Source: Sphingomonas_O antarctica
GTDB taxonomy: Bacteria; Pseudomonadota; Alphaproteobacteria; Sphingomonadales; Sphingomonadaceae
DNA length: 64,000 nt
Reading direction: 5' to 3'
NCBI RefSeq assembly: GCF_965137005.1
Contig: NZ_CBCRXM010000016.1
Location: 1-64,000 of the forward strand
Under the pieces are notes generated by a model. The model was given only the letters and a program-made list of their open reading frames with translations, was not told where the DNA came from and did no database searches. Shown in pieces: positions 24,562-33,357 of this stretch. The translations under genes were made by a program, and so were the position numbers. Position 1 is the stretch's first letter. Each line of letters begins with the position of its first letter.

Positions 24562-25201
24562 GGCTTTCGGCCTTGCTTTGCTGCTGCTCTCCGGAGCGGC
24601 GCAAGCGCGCAAGAAGCCTTTGCCCGATTACAGCCCGGCCTTGCCGCCGATGGTCGCGCCACAGGCGAGCCCGGGAGCGATTTTCCCGGGCGCGAGCTAT
24701 GTGGCGCTGACCAATGGCGCGCGCGCCGGCGGCGTCGGCGATATCCTGACGATCGTGCTCGCCGAGCGCACCCAGGCGACCAAGGCCAATTCGGCGCAGA
24801 CCGCGCGCGACGGGAGCTTGGGCTTGACCCCGCCCACGACCGGACCACTGTCGTTCTTCAAGCCCAGCGACATCGGCGCGGGCGGCAATCAGGCATTCAA
24901 GGGTTCCGGCACAGCGGCGCAATCCAACGCGCTGACCGGCGAGATCAGCGTCACCATCGTCGCGGTCCGCCCCAATGGCACCGCGCTGATCCGCGGCCAG
25001 AAGCAGCTGACGCTCAACCGCGGCGACGAGGTCATCCAACTGACCGGCATCGTCCGCTTGGCCGATATCGGCCCGGACAACCGTGTCCTCTCGACCCGCA
25101 TTGCCGACGCCCAGATCGGCTATACCGGCAAGGGCGAAGTCGCGCGCGGCAGCAAACAGGGATGGCTGCAGCGGTTCTTCTCCGTGGTGAGCCCGTTCTG
25201 A
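24542..25201 (+). CDS. flgH: L-ring protein FlgH without lipobox
   Basis: 219 aa. Recognised by GDILTIVLAERTQA, TGEISVTIVAVRPNG and the C-terminal VLSTRIADAQIGYTGKG. It builds the outer-membrane L ring. FlgH is normally a lipoprotein, but here the signal sequence (LALLLLSGAAQA) ends in a signal peptidase I-type AQA site and the whole protein contains no cysteine, so it cannot be lipidated at the N-terminus. The frame is intact and the neighbours are normal, so this is a genuine variant. It overlaps flgI by 1 nt. Confidence 0.93.
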   Translation: MPTSSSKAFGLALLLLSGAAQARKKPLPDYSPALPPMVAPQASPGAIFPGASYVALTNGARAGGVGDILTIVLAERTQATKANSAQTARDGSLGLTPPTTGPLSFFKPSDIGAGGNQAFKGSGTAAQSNALTGEISVTIVAVRPNGTALIRGQKQLTLNRGDEVIQLTGIVRLADIGPDNRVLSTRIADAQIGYTGKGEVARGSKQGWLQRFFSVVSPF

Positions 25202-26286
25202 TGCGTGCTTTCCTCCTCCTCATCCTCGCTCTGATCGCGACGCCGCTTCAGGCCGAGCGGCTGAAGGATCTCGGCAGCTTTGCCGGGGTCCGCGGGAACC
25301 AGCTGACCGGCTATGGCGTCGTGGTCGGACTGGCAGGGACCGGCGACGACAGCCTCGATTATTCGACATTGGGCATCCGCGGCGCATTGCAGCGTTTCGG
25401 CATGACCGTTCCAGCGGGTTCCAACCCCAGCCTCAAGAATTCGGCGGCAGTGATCGTCACTGCCGATTTGCCCGCTTTCGCCAAGCCCGGCACCCGGCTC
25501 GATGTGACCGTGTCGGCGCTGGGCAAGGCCAAGTCCTTGCGCGGCGGCACGTTGGTGATGGCCCCGCTGCAGGGTGCGGACGGACAGGTTTATGCGATGG
25601 CGCAAGGCAACCTCGTCGTCGGCGGCCTCGGCGTCGATGCGGCAGACGGATCCAAGGTTACGGTCAACGTACCCAGCGTCGGGCGGATCGATGGCGGCGC
25701 GACGATCGAGCGTGCGGTCGAGACGGGCTTTGCCACCTCCCCCACCCTGACGTTCAACTTGGCAAATGCGGACCTGACCAATGCGGGCCTGGTCGCAGAC
25801 TCGATCAACCGCTCGATCGGCAGCGGGATTGCGCGCGCCGTCGACGGTGTGTCGATCACGATCGCCGCGCCCGAAGGCGCCGAAGCGCGCACCGCGTTGA
25901 TGAGCCGGGTCGAAAATTTGCTGATCACCCCGGCGGCTGCGGCGGCCAAGGTGATCGTCAATTCGCGCACCGGCACGGTGGTCATCAACGGCGCGGTGCG
26001 GATCATGCCCGCCGCCGTCACGCACGGGAAACTCACCGTCCGCATCGACGAAAAGCCGCAAGTGTCGCAGCCCGCGCCGTTCAGCAGCGGTCAGACCACT
26101 GTTACGCCGAACAGCCAGATCGTTGTTGAGGAAAAGCGCACCCCGGCCTTCATCATGAAGGGCGCCTCGCTGTCGGAAATCGTCGCGGCGATCAACCGTC
26201 TGGGCGTCGGGTCGGGCGATCTCGTCGCGATTCTCGAAGCGTTGAAACAGGCCGGTGCGCTGCAAGGGGAGCTGGTCATCCTATGA
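25201..26286 (+). CDS. flgI: P-ring protein FlgI
   Basis: 361 aa, typical length. Signal peptide MRAFLLLILALIATPLQA, then the mature start ERLKDLGSFAGVRGNQLTGY, which is strongly conserved in FlgI. The C-terminus has the usual GDLVAILEALKQAGALQGEL. It assembles around the rod in the periplasm with help from FlgA. The ATG at 25201 shares its first base with the flgH stop. Confidence 0.97.
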   Translation: MRAFLLLILALIATPLQAERLKDLGSFAGVRGNQLTGYGVVVGLAGTGDDSLDYSTLGIRGALQRFGMTVPAGSNPSLKNSAAVIVTADLPAFAKPGTRLDVTVSALGKAKSLRGGTLVMAPLQGADGQVYAMAQGNLVVGGLGVDAADGSKVTVNVPSVGRIDGGATIERAVETGFATSPTLTFNLANADLTNAGLVADSINRSIGSGIARAVDGVSITIAAPEGAEARTALMSRVENLLITPAAAAAKVIVNSRTGTVVINGAVRIMPAAVTHGKLTVRIDEKPQVSQPAPFSSGQTTVTPNSQIVVEEKRTPAFIMKGASLSEIVAAINRLGVGSGDLVAILEALKQAGALQGELVIL

Positions 26287-26573
26287 CCCAGACCATTGCC
26301 GCAGCGCTGGCCCAAAACGCCGTCTCGACGGCCACCAAGGCCATCGACCCCGAGCTGAAAAAGGCCGCGGAGAAATTCGAGGCTGTGTTCATGCGTCAAG
26401 TGATCGGCGAAATGCGCAAAGCCAAGCTGGGCGACGAATTGTTCGGATCCAGCGCGACGGACAATTTCCGCGAAATGGCCGACGCGCAAACCGCCGACGC
26501 CATGTCGAAGCAAGGCGTGTTCGGGATCGGCGCGCTATTGTCGAAACAGCTCAATAAAGCAGTCGTCAAATGA
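26283..26573 (+). CDS. flgJ: Rod-binding protein FlgJ, rod domain only
   Basis: 96 aa with only the N-terminal rod-cap half: KKAAEKFEAVFMRQVIGEMR and later QTADAMSKQGVFGIGALLSK. The muramidase domain of enteric FlgJ is absent, as in most alphaproteobacteria. Wall opening is probably done by the SLT transglycosylase in the flgA operon. Overlaps flgI and flgK by 4 nt each. Confidence 0.9.
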   Translation: MTQTIAAALAQNAVSTATKAIDPELKKAAEKFEAVFMRQVIGEMRKAKLGDELFGSSATDNFREMADAQTADAMSKQGVFGIGALLSKQLNKAVVK

Positions 26574-27877
26574 GCGACCTGCTGAACATCGGCGCGTCGA
26601 GCGTCCGCGCCTATTCCAAGGCGTTGCAGACCGTCGGCGACAACATCTCGAACGCCAATACCAAGGGTTATGTCCGCCGCGACATCAACCTGACCGAGAT
26701 GCCGTCGGGCGCCAACAGCCTGCTCTACACCGGCACCGTGCTGCCCAATGGCGTGCGCGTGACGGGCGTGACGCGCGCCACCGACCAATGGCTGGTGGCC
26801 GATGCGCGCACCGCTGGCAGCGAATCTGGCCGCTCGTCGGCCAAGCTCGCGCCACTGCAGGCGACCGAACGCGCGCTCGACGATGGCGGTTCGGGGGTTG
26901 GCAAGGCACTGACCGCCGCGTTCAACGCCGCCGACAGCCTCGCCGCCGATCCGACCAACACCACGCTGCGCCAAAGTTTCCTGTCGACGATCGGCGATGT
27001 CGCGACGACATTCGGCCGCACCGCCGCCAGCCTCGATCAGGTCAGTGCCGGTATCGGCCAGACTGCGTCGATCGGCGTGGACGCGGTCAATGCCGACGTC
27101 ACCGCGCTGTCGCGCGTCAATGACGGGCTGCTCCGCGCGCGCGAGGGATCGACCAATCAGGCGGGATTGCTGGACGAGCGCGACAAGTTGCTCGACCGGA
27201 TTTCCGCCACGCTGCCCGTCACGATCACCTTCGATGCCAAGGGTGCGACGACGCTGAAGGCGGGTAGCGACACGCTGCTCGGCGGTGCGACACGCACGAC
27301 GATCACTGTCGCCCAAAGCACTGACGGCACGCTGAGCTACGGCGGCGTCGCGATTTCCGGTGGCAGCTTGGGCGGATTGGCCGAAGCGGCGACGCATGTT
27401 CGCGATCAGCGCGGCGCGCTCGACGCCCTCGCATCGCAGGTCGCAACGCAATTCAACACGACGCACGCGGCGGGCCAGGATTCGAGCGGCACCGCAGGTG
27501 GAGCCCTGTTCACCGGCACCACCGCCGCGTCGCTGACCGCCGCGATCACCGATCCGGCCAAGGTTGCCGCCGCGACGAGCACATCGTCCAACGGCAATGC
27601 GCTGGCCTTTGCCACCTTGCGAGGATCAACCGGCAGCGAAGCCGGTTTCACCGCGCTCGTCGCCAGTCAGTCTCAGACCGTCGCCGGGGTCACGGCACAG
27701 GACGCCGCCGCGACCGCCCGCCTGACCGGGGCCTGTTCGGCGCGCGACGATCTGAGCGCGGTCGATCTGGACAAGGAAGCCGGCGACCTCGTCCGTTACC
27801 AGCAGGCTTACGACGCCGCCGCCCGCATCCTGCAGGTCGCGCGCGAAACCATGCAATCCATCTTCGACGCCATTTAG
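26570..27877 (+). CDS. flgK: Hook-filament junction protein FlgK
   Basis: 435 aa. N-terminus SKALQTVGDNISNANTKGYV is the FlgK axial motif; the C-terminus has AGDLVRYQQAYDAAARILQV and TMQSIF. It is shorter than enteric FlgK (about 550 aa), the difference lying in the variable middle. First junction protein (HAP1), secreted with the aid of FlgN. Confidence 0.95.
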   Translation: MSDLLNIGASSVRAYSKALQTVGDNISNANTKGYVRRDINLTEMPSGANSLLYTGTVLPNGVRVTGVTRATDQWLVADARTAGSESGRSSAKLAPLQATERALDDGGSGVGKALTAAFNAADSLAADPTNTTLRQSFLSTIGDVATTFGRTAASLDQVSAGIGQTASIGVDAVNADVTALSRVNDGLLRAREGSTNQAGLLDERDKLLDRISATLPVTITFDAKGATTLKAGSDTLLGGATRTTITVAQSTDGTLSYGGVAISGGSLGGLAEAATHVRDQRGALDALASQVATQFNTTHAAGQDSSGTAGGALFTGTTAASLTAAITDPAKVAAATSTSSNGNALAFATLRGSTGSEAGFTALVASQSQTVAGVTAQDAAATARLTGACSARDDLSAVDLDKEAGDLVRYQQAYDAAARILQVARETMQSIFDAI

Positions 27878-27888
27878 GAACCCGACCG

Positions 27889-28707
27889 ATGATCGCAGCC
27901 ACCGGAAACCGGATGACTTACGAAATCGCCCGTCAGAGCCAGCTGGCGTCGGCGCTCGCCCAGACCCAGACAAGCATTTCGACCGGCAAGCGCATCCAGA
28001 TGCCGTCGGACGATGTCGCGGCATCGACGCGCGTGTCGCGCCTGACGCGCGACGGATCGGATTCGACAGTGTGGTCGCGCAATCTGAGCCTCGCCCAATC
28101 GCTGGCGTCGGAAGCCGATACCGCATTGCAGAGTATGTCGGACATCACGATCCGCGCCCGCGAAACGATGGTCACGGCCAGCAACGGCACGCTGACCCCG
28201 GCCGACCGCAAGACCCAGGCGCTGGCGCTGCGGGCAATGGCCTCGGACATCCGCTCGCTCCGCGCGACGCAATCGTCGCTTGGTCAGCCGTTGTTCGCCG
28301 GACGAGATGCGATCGCCATCCCGGTCGCCGCAGGGCAATCGATCGTGCCCGTCGCGACCGCGGCCGACAGTTTCGGCACGCTCGATGCGCGCCTCGATGC
28401 GGCGGCCGCCGCCGTCGAGGCGGGCAACACGACGGCGATGGCCAGTGCGCTCGACGACATGAGCAATGCGGTCGACGAAGCGTCGGTGACTGTCGCCGAT
28501 CACGGCATCCGTGCCGCGAACATCGACAAGGCCATCGACCGGCTGGATTCGCACACGACCGACATCAAGGTAGAAAAATCCTCGCTCGCGGACACCGACA
28601 TCGTCTCGGCAACCGCGCAGCTCAACAGCCAGACGATCACTCTCGAAGCGGCGCAAGCAGCCTTCGCACGGATCAACCGGCGCACCCTGTTCGATATTTT
28701 AGGCTGA
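27889..28707 (+). CDS. flgL: Hook-filament junction protein FlgL
   Basis: 272 aa. Flagellin-like N-terminus (MTYEIARQSQLASALAQTQT, then SISTGKRIQMPSDDVAASTR) and C-terminus (QTITLEAAQAAFARINRRTL), the HAP3 pattern. Eleven bases after flgK. It ends the flgB-flgL run; motA follows after a promoter-bearing gap of 78 bases. Confidence 0.93.
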   Translation: MIAATGNRMTYEIARQSQLASALAQTQTSISTGKRIQMPSDDVAASTRVSRLTRDGSDSTVWSRNLSLAQSLASEADTALQSMSDITIRARETMVTASNGTLTPADRKTQALALRAMASDIRSLRATQSSLGQPLFAGRDAIAIPVAAGQSIVPVATAADSFGTLDARLDAAAAAVEAGNTTAMASALDDMSNAVDEASVTVADHGIRAANIDKAIDRLDSHTTDIKVEKSSLADTDIVSATAQLNSQTITLEAAQAAFARINRRTLFDILG

Positions 28708-28714
28708 TCCGCCC

Positions 28715-28741
28715 TCAAGAACCGGACGCTCCGGTCGTTAA
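28715..28741 (+). promoter_or_regulatory. Sigma-28-type promoter for motAB
   Basis: TCAAGAAC, 11 nt, GTCGTTAA. The -10 box matches six of eight positions of GCCGATAA and is nearly identical to the box before flagellin (GTCGTTAC). The predicted start is about 40 bp upstream of the motA ATG. Confidence 0.55.
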
Positions 28742-28785
28742 CCTAATCAGCAACGTCCCGTTTTTCCCCGAGGTCGCCACCAGCA

Positions 28786-29655
28786 ATGTTCCCCATCGTC
28801 GGCCTTGTTGTCCTCATCGTGCTGGTCTTCGGTGGATTCGCGTTCACCGGCGGCAACCTCGGCCCGGTGCTGGAAGCGATGCCGCACGAAATGCTGATCA
28901 TTGGCGGCGCCGCGGTCGGATCGCTGATCATCGGCAATTCCGCGAAGGATCTGAAGGCGCTCGGCGGCGGCCTGATGAAGGTGTTCAAGGGCCCGAAATA
29001 CAAGAAGCAGGATTATCTCGACGCGATTTTCCTCGTGTCGCGCCTGATGAAGTTGCTGCGCACCGACGGGCCCGTCGCGGTCGAACCGCATATCGAGGAT
29101 CCCAAGGCATCGTCGATCTTTGCCGACTATCCGCGCCTGTTGAGCGACAGCACGTTGATCCATTTGATCTGCGACACGTTGCGCCTGGTCGTCGTGTCGT
29201 CGGGCACGCTAGAGCCCTATGCGGTCGAGGAGGTCATGGATAACGCCGTCAAGGCGCACAACCACCATGCGCTGCGCCCCGTCGAATCGCTGCAGGGGCT
29301 ATCCGACGCCCTGCCCGCTTTGGGCATCGTCGCCGCGGTGCTCGGTGTCGTGAAGACGATGGGCTCGATCGACAAGCCGCCGGCCATCTTGGGCGCGATG
29401 ATCGGGTCCGCACTGGTCGGCACGTTCCTCGGCGTGTTGCTCGCTTATGGCATGGTCGGGCCGTTCGCCAACAAGGCAAAGAGCGTCGTCGAGGAAGACA
29501 ACGCCATTTATCACGTGATCAAACAGCTGATCATCGCGTCGCTGCATGGGCACCCCCAGCCGCTGGTCATCGAAGCCGCGCGGTCGGGCATCGCCCATCA
29601 CAATCAGCCGAGCTTTTCGGACGTGTTCGAAGGCCTGCGGGTGGCGACGAAGTGA
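28786..29655 (+). CDS. motA: Flagellar stator protein MotA
   Basis: 289-aa inner-membrane proton-channel subunit. Hydrophobic segments lie at about residues 3-22 and 35-50, with the TM3/TM4 pair at 170-225 (LSDALPALGIVAAVLGVVKT and ALVGTFLGVLLAYGMVGPFA). A cytoplasmic loop between TM2 and TM3 carries the charged residues that contact FliG. It pairs with motB, whose GTG start overlaps its stop (GTGA). Confidence 0.97.
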   Translation: MFPIVGLVVLIVLVFGGFAFTGGNLGPVLEAMPHEMLIIGGAAVGSLIIGNSAKDLKALGGGLMKVFKGPKYKKQDYLDAIFLVSRLMKLLRTDGPVAVEPHIEDPKASSIFADYPRLLSDSTLIHLICDTLRLVVVSSGTLEPYAVEEVMDNAVKAHNHHALRPVESLQGLSDALPALGIVAAVLGVVKTMGSIDKPPAILGAMIGSALVGTFLGVLLAYGMVGPFANKAKSVVEEDNAIYHVIKQLIIASLHGHPQPLVIEAARSGIAHHNQPSFSDVFEGLRVATK

Positions 29656-30518
29656 AGGCCAACGCCAACAAACCCCGCCCGATCATCGTCAAGAAGATCA
29701 TCGTCGACGGGCATGGCGGCCATCATGGCGGCGCGTGGAAGGTCGCTTATGCCGATTTCGTGACGGCGATGATGGCGTTCTTCCTGCTGATGTGGCTGCT
29801 GGGCGCGACCAACGAGAAACAGCGCAAGGCGCTCGCCGATTATTTCGCGCCGACTCTGGTCGCGAGCAAGCAGGATGCGGCAGGCTCGACCAGCTTTTTC
29901 GGCGGCGATTCGATTACGTCGGTCGACAAATACCCCAACCGCGCCGGGCAAACCGGCACGCGCGCGATGACGTTGCCGATGGATGCCAAGGGCGGCCCCA
30001 AGGAAGGCGGCGGACGCGATCAGGACCAGCGCCGCTTCTCCGCGCTGCAACGCGGCGTGATGGACCAGCTGCGCCGCAACCCCAGCCTGCGCAAGATCGC
30101 CGCCAATGTGCACTTTACTGAAACCCGCGATGGTCTCCGCATCGACCTGGTCGACGACGCCGAATTCGCGATGTTCAATATGGGCACCGACCAGTTGACG
30201 GCCCCGGCGGCAGGCTTGTTGAAGACCGTCGGCGAAGGCATTCGCGACCTGCCCAACGGACTGACCATTCGCGGGCACACCGACGCGACGCCGTGGTCGC
30301 GCGACCCATCGATGAACAATTGGCGGCTGTCGACCGCGCGCAGCGAAGCGACGCGCCAGATGCTCGCGATGCAGCAGGTCGCGCCCTATCGGTTCGTGCG
30401 GATCGAAGGGGTCGCCGACCGCGAGCCCTATGACAATAAGGACCGCTATAGCCCCAACAACCGGCGCATTTCGATCACCCTGACGTGGAGCGACGCGCAG
30501 CCTGGGCCAACGACTTAA
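29652..30518 (+). CDS. motB: Flagellar stator protein MotB
   Basis: 288 aa. A single TM helix near residues 33-52 contains the proton-carrying Asp in VAYADFVTAMMAFFLLMWLL. It is followed by a plug/linker region and an OmpA-like peptidoglycan-binding domain (TIRGHTDATPW, then NNWRLSTARSEATRQML). GTG start at 29652 inside the motA stop. Together with MotA it makes the torque-generating unit. No sodium-type feature was identified, so proton drive is assumed. Confidence 0.97.
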   Translation: MKANANKPRPIIVKKIIVDGHGGHHGGAWKVAYADFVTAMMAFFLLMWLLGATNEKQRKALADYFAPTLVASKQDAAGSTSFFGGDSITSVDKYPNRAGQTGTRAMTLPMDAKGGPKEGGGRDQDQRRFSALQRGVMDQLRRNPSLRKIAANVHFTETRDGLRIDLVDDAEFAMFNMGTDQLTAPAAGLLKTVGEGIRDLPNGLTIRGHTDATPWSRDPSMNNWRLSTARSEATRQMLAMQQVAPYRFVRIEGVADREPYDNKDRYSPNNRRISITLTWSDAQPGPTT

Positions 30519-30597
30519 CGCCGTCCGCCGGCACGTTAACTGGCAAGTAACCCTAAGCGGCCATTTACCGTCCCAAGGCAAAAGGGGCGACGGGTCG

Positions 30598-31617
30598 ATG
30601 GCAAGTACGGCGAGGCGGGTCGAAAAGACGCAAGCGGATGGCCAGATCGTCGGCGTCAGCGTCGCGATCGAGCAGGTCCGCGACCGCGTTCGCCGCGTCG
30701 GGCCCAGTTCCGCCCCGGTCATGATCTCCGGCCCGTCGGGCGCCGGCAAGGAAATGGTCGCGCGCGCCATCCATCAGGCCAGCCCGCGCGCCGCCATGCC
30801 GTTTGTCGCGATCAATTGCGGCGCGATCCCCGCCGACCTCATTGAATCCGAATTGTTCGGCCATGAACGCGGCGCCTTCACCGGCGCGGCGCAGCGGCGG
30901 ATCGGGCGGTTCGAAGAAGCCAGCGGCGGGACTTTGTTCCTCGACGAAATCGGCGACATGCGCTTCGACATGCAGGTGAAATTGCTCCGCGTGCTCGAGG
31001 ACGGCATGGTGCAGCGCGTCGGCGGCACCAGCGCGGTCAAGGTCGATGTCCGCATCGTCTGCGCCACGCACCGCGACATTCGCGACGAAATCGATGCCGG
31101 CCGCTTTCGCGAGGATTTGTATTTCCGCCTGAGCGTGATCCCGATCCACACCCCGCCGCTACAAGAGCGTCCCGAGGATATCGCCCCGATCATCGACCAT
31201 TTCCAACGCAAGATGGGCGAACGCGACCGGGTGCAATTCGACCGGATGGCGATGGCCCGGCTGGAACTCCATGACTGGCCAGGCAATGTCCGCGAACTGC
31301 GCAATGTCCTCGAACGCGCGCGCGTCCTGTTTCCAGGGCACTCGATCGGCGGGGCGGAGATGGACGAGTTGCTGGGCCGTCCGCGCGCGAGCAACAATGT
31401 CACCTATTTGCGCGATGTCCGGCCGGATATCGTGCCGCCAGTCGCACCCAATGGCGACGGACCGATAAATTTGCGCGAGCTGATCGAGACCCTCGAATGC
31501 GAACGGATCCAGCATGCGCTCGACGCCGCCGACGGGGTCGTATCCGAAGCGGCGCGACTGCTGACGCTCAAGCGAACGACGTTGATCGAAAAGATGCGGA
31601 AGTATCGCGTCGCTTAG
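30598..31617 (+). CDS. Sigma-54-dependent flagellar regulator (FlbD/FleQ-like)
   Basis: 339-aa AAA+ enhancer-binding protein. Walker A GPSGAGKE (about 44-51), the sigma-54 contact loop GAFTGA (about 97-102), Walker B TLFLDEIGDM, and a C-terminal Fis-type HTH (AARLLTLKRTTLIEKMRKY). There is almost no N-terminal domain: neither a receiver nor a GAF domain, so activity must be set by a partner or by expression. With rpoN in the same cluster and sigma-54 promoters before flgA and flgB, it is the obvious activator of early and middle flagellar genes. Its stop overlaps that of the convergent fliS. Confidence 0.9.
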   Translation: MASTARRVEKTQADGQIVGVSVAIEQVRDRVRRVGPSSAPVMISGPSGAGKEMVARAIHQASPRAAMPFVAINCGAIPADLIESELFGHERGAFTGAAQRRIGRFEEASGGTLFLDEIGDMRFDMQVKLLRVLEDGMVQRVGGTSAVKVDVRIVCATHRDIRDEIDAGRFREDLYFRLSVIPIHTPPLQERPEDIAPIIDHFQRKMGERDRVQFDRMAMARLELHDWPGNVRELRNVLERARVLFPGHSIGGAEMDELLGRPRASNNVTYLRDVRPDIVPPVAPNGDGPINLRELIETLECERIQHALDAADGVVSEAARLLTLKRTTLIEKMRKYRVA

Positions 31618-32000
31618 GCGCGGATGCTTTTCCACGCTTCGGCGAGGTTGCGGACGCCTTCGCTGATTTCCGCCACTGCCTTCGCATCGCCATTGCGCGC
31701 GGCGGTCAGGCGGCGCTGCATCTGGCGATAGATTTGCGCAAGGCTCGACGCGAGCGTTCCCGCACGCAGATCCAGCCCGCTTTCGAGCGCCGCGAGCAGC
31801 GCCACCGCGCGGCCGTGCTGGCCATGATGGACGACGCCGCCATTCGCCAGGCTGCGTCCCATGACGTCGAGGCTGGCGAGCAGTTCGTCGTACAGCAATG
31901 TGACCAACGCATGCGGGTCTGCCGAGCCGACGCGCCCGCCCAGATCGATTTCCTGATACCGCGACAGCGCTCCCGACGCCCTCACGAGGATTTGGTCCAC
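31614..32000 (-). CDS. fliS: Flagellin export chaperone FliS
   Basis: 128 aa from a GTG at 32000, or 123 aa from the GTG at 31985 that overlaps the fliD stop as GTGA. Recognised by position after fliD, by size and by the helical core (SGALSRYQEID, DPHALVTLLYDELLASLDVM). It binds flagellin in the cytoplasm before export. Last gene of the fliE operon; its stop codon interlocks with the stop of the convergent sigma-54 activator gene. Confidence 0.88.
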   Translation of the reverse strand: MDQILVRASGALSRYQEIDLGGRVGSADPHALVTLLYDELLASLDVMGRSLANGGVVHHGQHGRAVALLAALESGLDLRAGTLASSLAQIYRQMQRRLTAARNGDAKAVAEISEGVRNLAEAWKSIRA

Positions 32001-33328
32001 AACGCGACCTGCTGGGTCAGATAACTCTGCGTCGCCTTGAACGCGCCGACTTTCGCATCGAGACCGGCATATTGCTTGGCCAGGCGATCCTTATACGCGC
32101 TTTCCTTCGCTTCCATCTTGGTGCGATCGTCGGTGGCCGTCGCCTGTTCGCGCGTCAGGCGGGTGCTGGTGGTGGTCAGCACACCCGATGTCGACAGCGC
32201 CGAGGATTTGATCGCGGCCAGTGCGCCGCCGATCCCCGGATCGGTGATGGAGGTATGCGTCGAATCGCGTTTGGGCACGAACACCGCGACGACGGCGTCG
32301 GGGTTGGCGGTGTAAGCCGTGTCGAACGTCGCCGAACTGAATTGCAGCGTCCCGTCCTTGAGCGTCTGGATGCCGATCGAGCCGAGCGAACCAAAGGCGC
32401 CGGTGCTGACCGTTTGCGACACTAGACTGGCGAGTTGGTTCGACAGCGAGCGCAGTCCCGGATCGCCCTTGGTCGCGGTCATCGCGGCGGCGAGATCGGT
32501 CTTGAGCGCGTTGTAAGCCCCGACGAAATCCTGCAGCGCGGACGAATAGGTCGCCTTGTTGTCCTGCGCGGTCAGGCGGGTGGTGCCTTCCTGCTTCAGG
32601 TTCAGGACGACGCCATAGACCACATCGTCGAGCTTGTTGCTCGGCCGGGTGTAGGTCACGCCATCGACGACGACTTCGGCATTCTGCGCGCCCTGCGTCT
32701 GCGTCATGCCCGCCGCGACATCCGAAAGGCCGGCATCGGTCGAGCTCAGGCTGAATGCTCCTGCCGACCCCGTCGGACCGCGCAGCACCAGCCGATAGCC
32801 GTTGCCGTCATTGACGACGCGCGCGGCGACGCCGGTGCCGGCATCGTTGATCGCGCTGGCAATGTCGTCGAGCGTACCGGTGCCCGAGGCGATCGGCACC
32901 GATTTCGCAACGCCGTTGACGGTCAGGGTAAAGCTGCCCGAACCCTGAATCGTCGTGCGGTCGGTATAGGAAGCCGACAGGCTGTTCTGCGCGAGCGCCA
33001 ATTTGTTGACGGTTACCGCCGTGTCGATGCCTAGCCCCGACGAACCGGCGACTGTCGCCGCATCCAGGACGTTGGCGTTGCTCATCGACAGCGCGGCCTG
33101 AAGCGTGCCGCCCGAGACCACCGCCTGAAGCGATGTCGAAAAGGCTTCGAGGTCGGAGCGCACTAGGCCAACCGCGCTGATGCTCGCCTTGGATGCGGTG
33201 TCGCGCGCGTCGAGCTTGGCGACCTTGGGATCGCGTGACGCGGCAGCCAGGTCGGTGACAAGCTGGGTCACGTTGAGACCGGAGCCGAAGCCAAGGCTGT
33301 TGACGATGTTGGTGCTGGTGGTGACCAT
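31982..33328 (-). CDS. fliD: Filament cap protein FliD
   Basis: 448 aa. The N-terminus (IVNSLGFGSGLNVTQLVTDL) is the FliD signature, followed by Ser/Thr/Ala-rich beta domains and a C-terminal coiled coil (about 385-440). It caps the filament and folds flagellin. It starts 29 bases after flhB in the same direction; no separate promoter was evident in that gap. Confidence 0.95.
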   Translation of the reverse strand: MVTTSTNIVNSLGFGSGLNVTQLVTDLAAASRDPKVAKLDARDTASKASISAVGLVRSDLEAFSTSLQAVVSGGTLQAALSMSNANVLDAATVAGSSGLGIDTAVTVNKLALAQNSLSASYTDRTTIQGSGSFTLTVNGVAKSVPIASGTGTLDDIASAINDAGTGVAARVVNDGNGYRLVLRGPTGSAGAFSLSSTDAGLSDVAAGMTQTQGAQNAEVVVDGVTYTRPSNKLDDVVYGVVLNLKQEGTTRLTAQDNKATYSSALQDFVGAYNALKTDLAAAMTATKGDPGLRSLSNQLASLVSQTVSTGAFGSLGSIGIQTLKDGTLQFSSATFDTAYTANPDAVVAVFVPKRDSTHTSITDPGIGGALAAIKSSALSTSGVLTTTSTRLTREQATATDDRTKMEAKESAYKDRLAKQYAGLDAKVGAFKATQSYLTQQVALWTKSS

Positions 33329-33357
33329 GTCTCTATTACGTCTTTTCGAGGCGCGTC

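Noticed and set aside
30519..30597. Possible sigma-54 or sigma-28 promoter upstream of the sigma-54 activator gene
   Set aside because: TGGCA and CACGTTAA fragments occur, but neither has correct GG-N10-GC nor TnAA-N4-N11 spacing.
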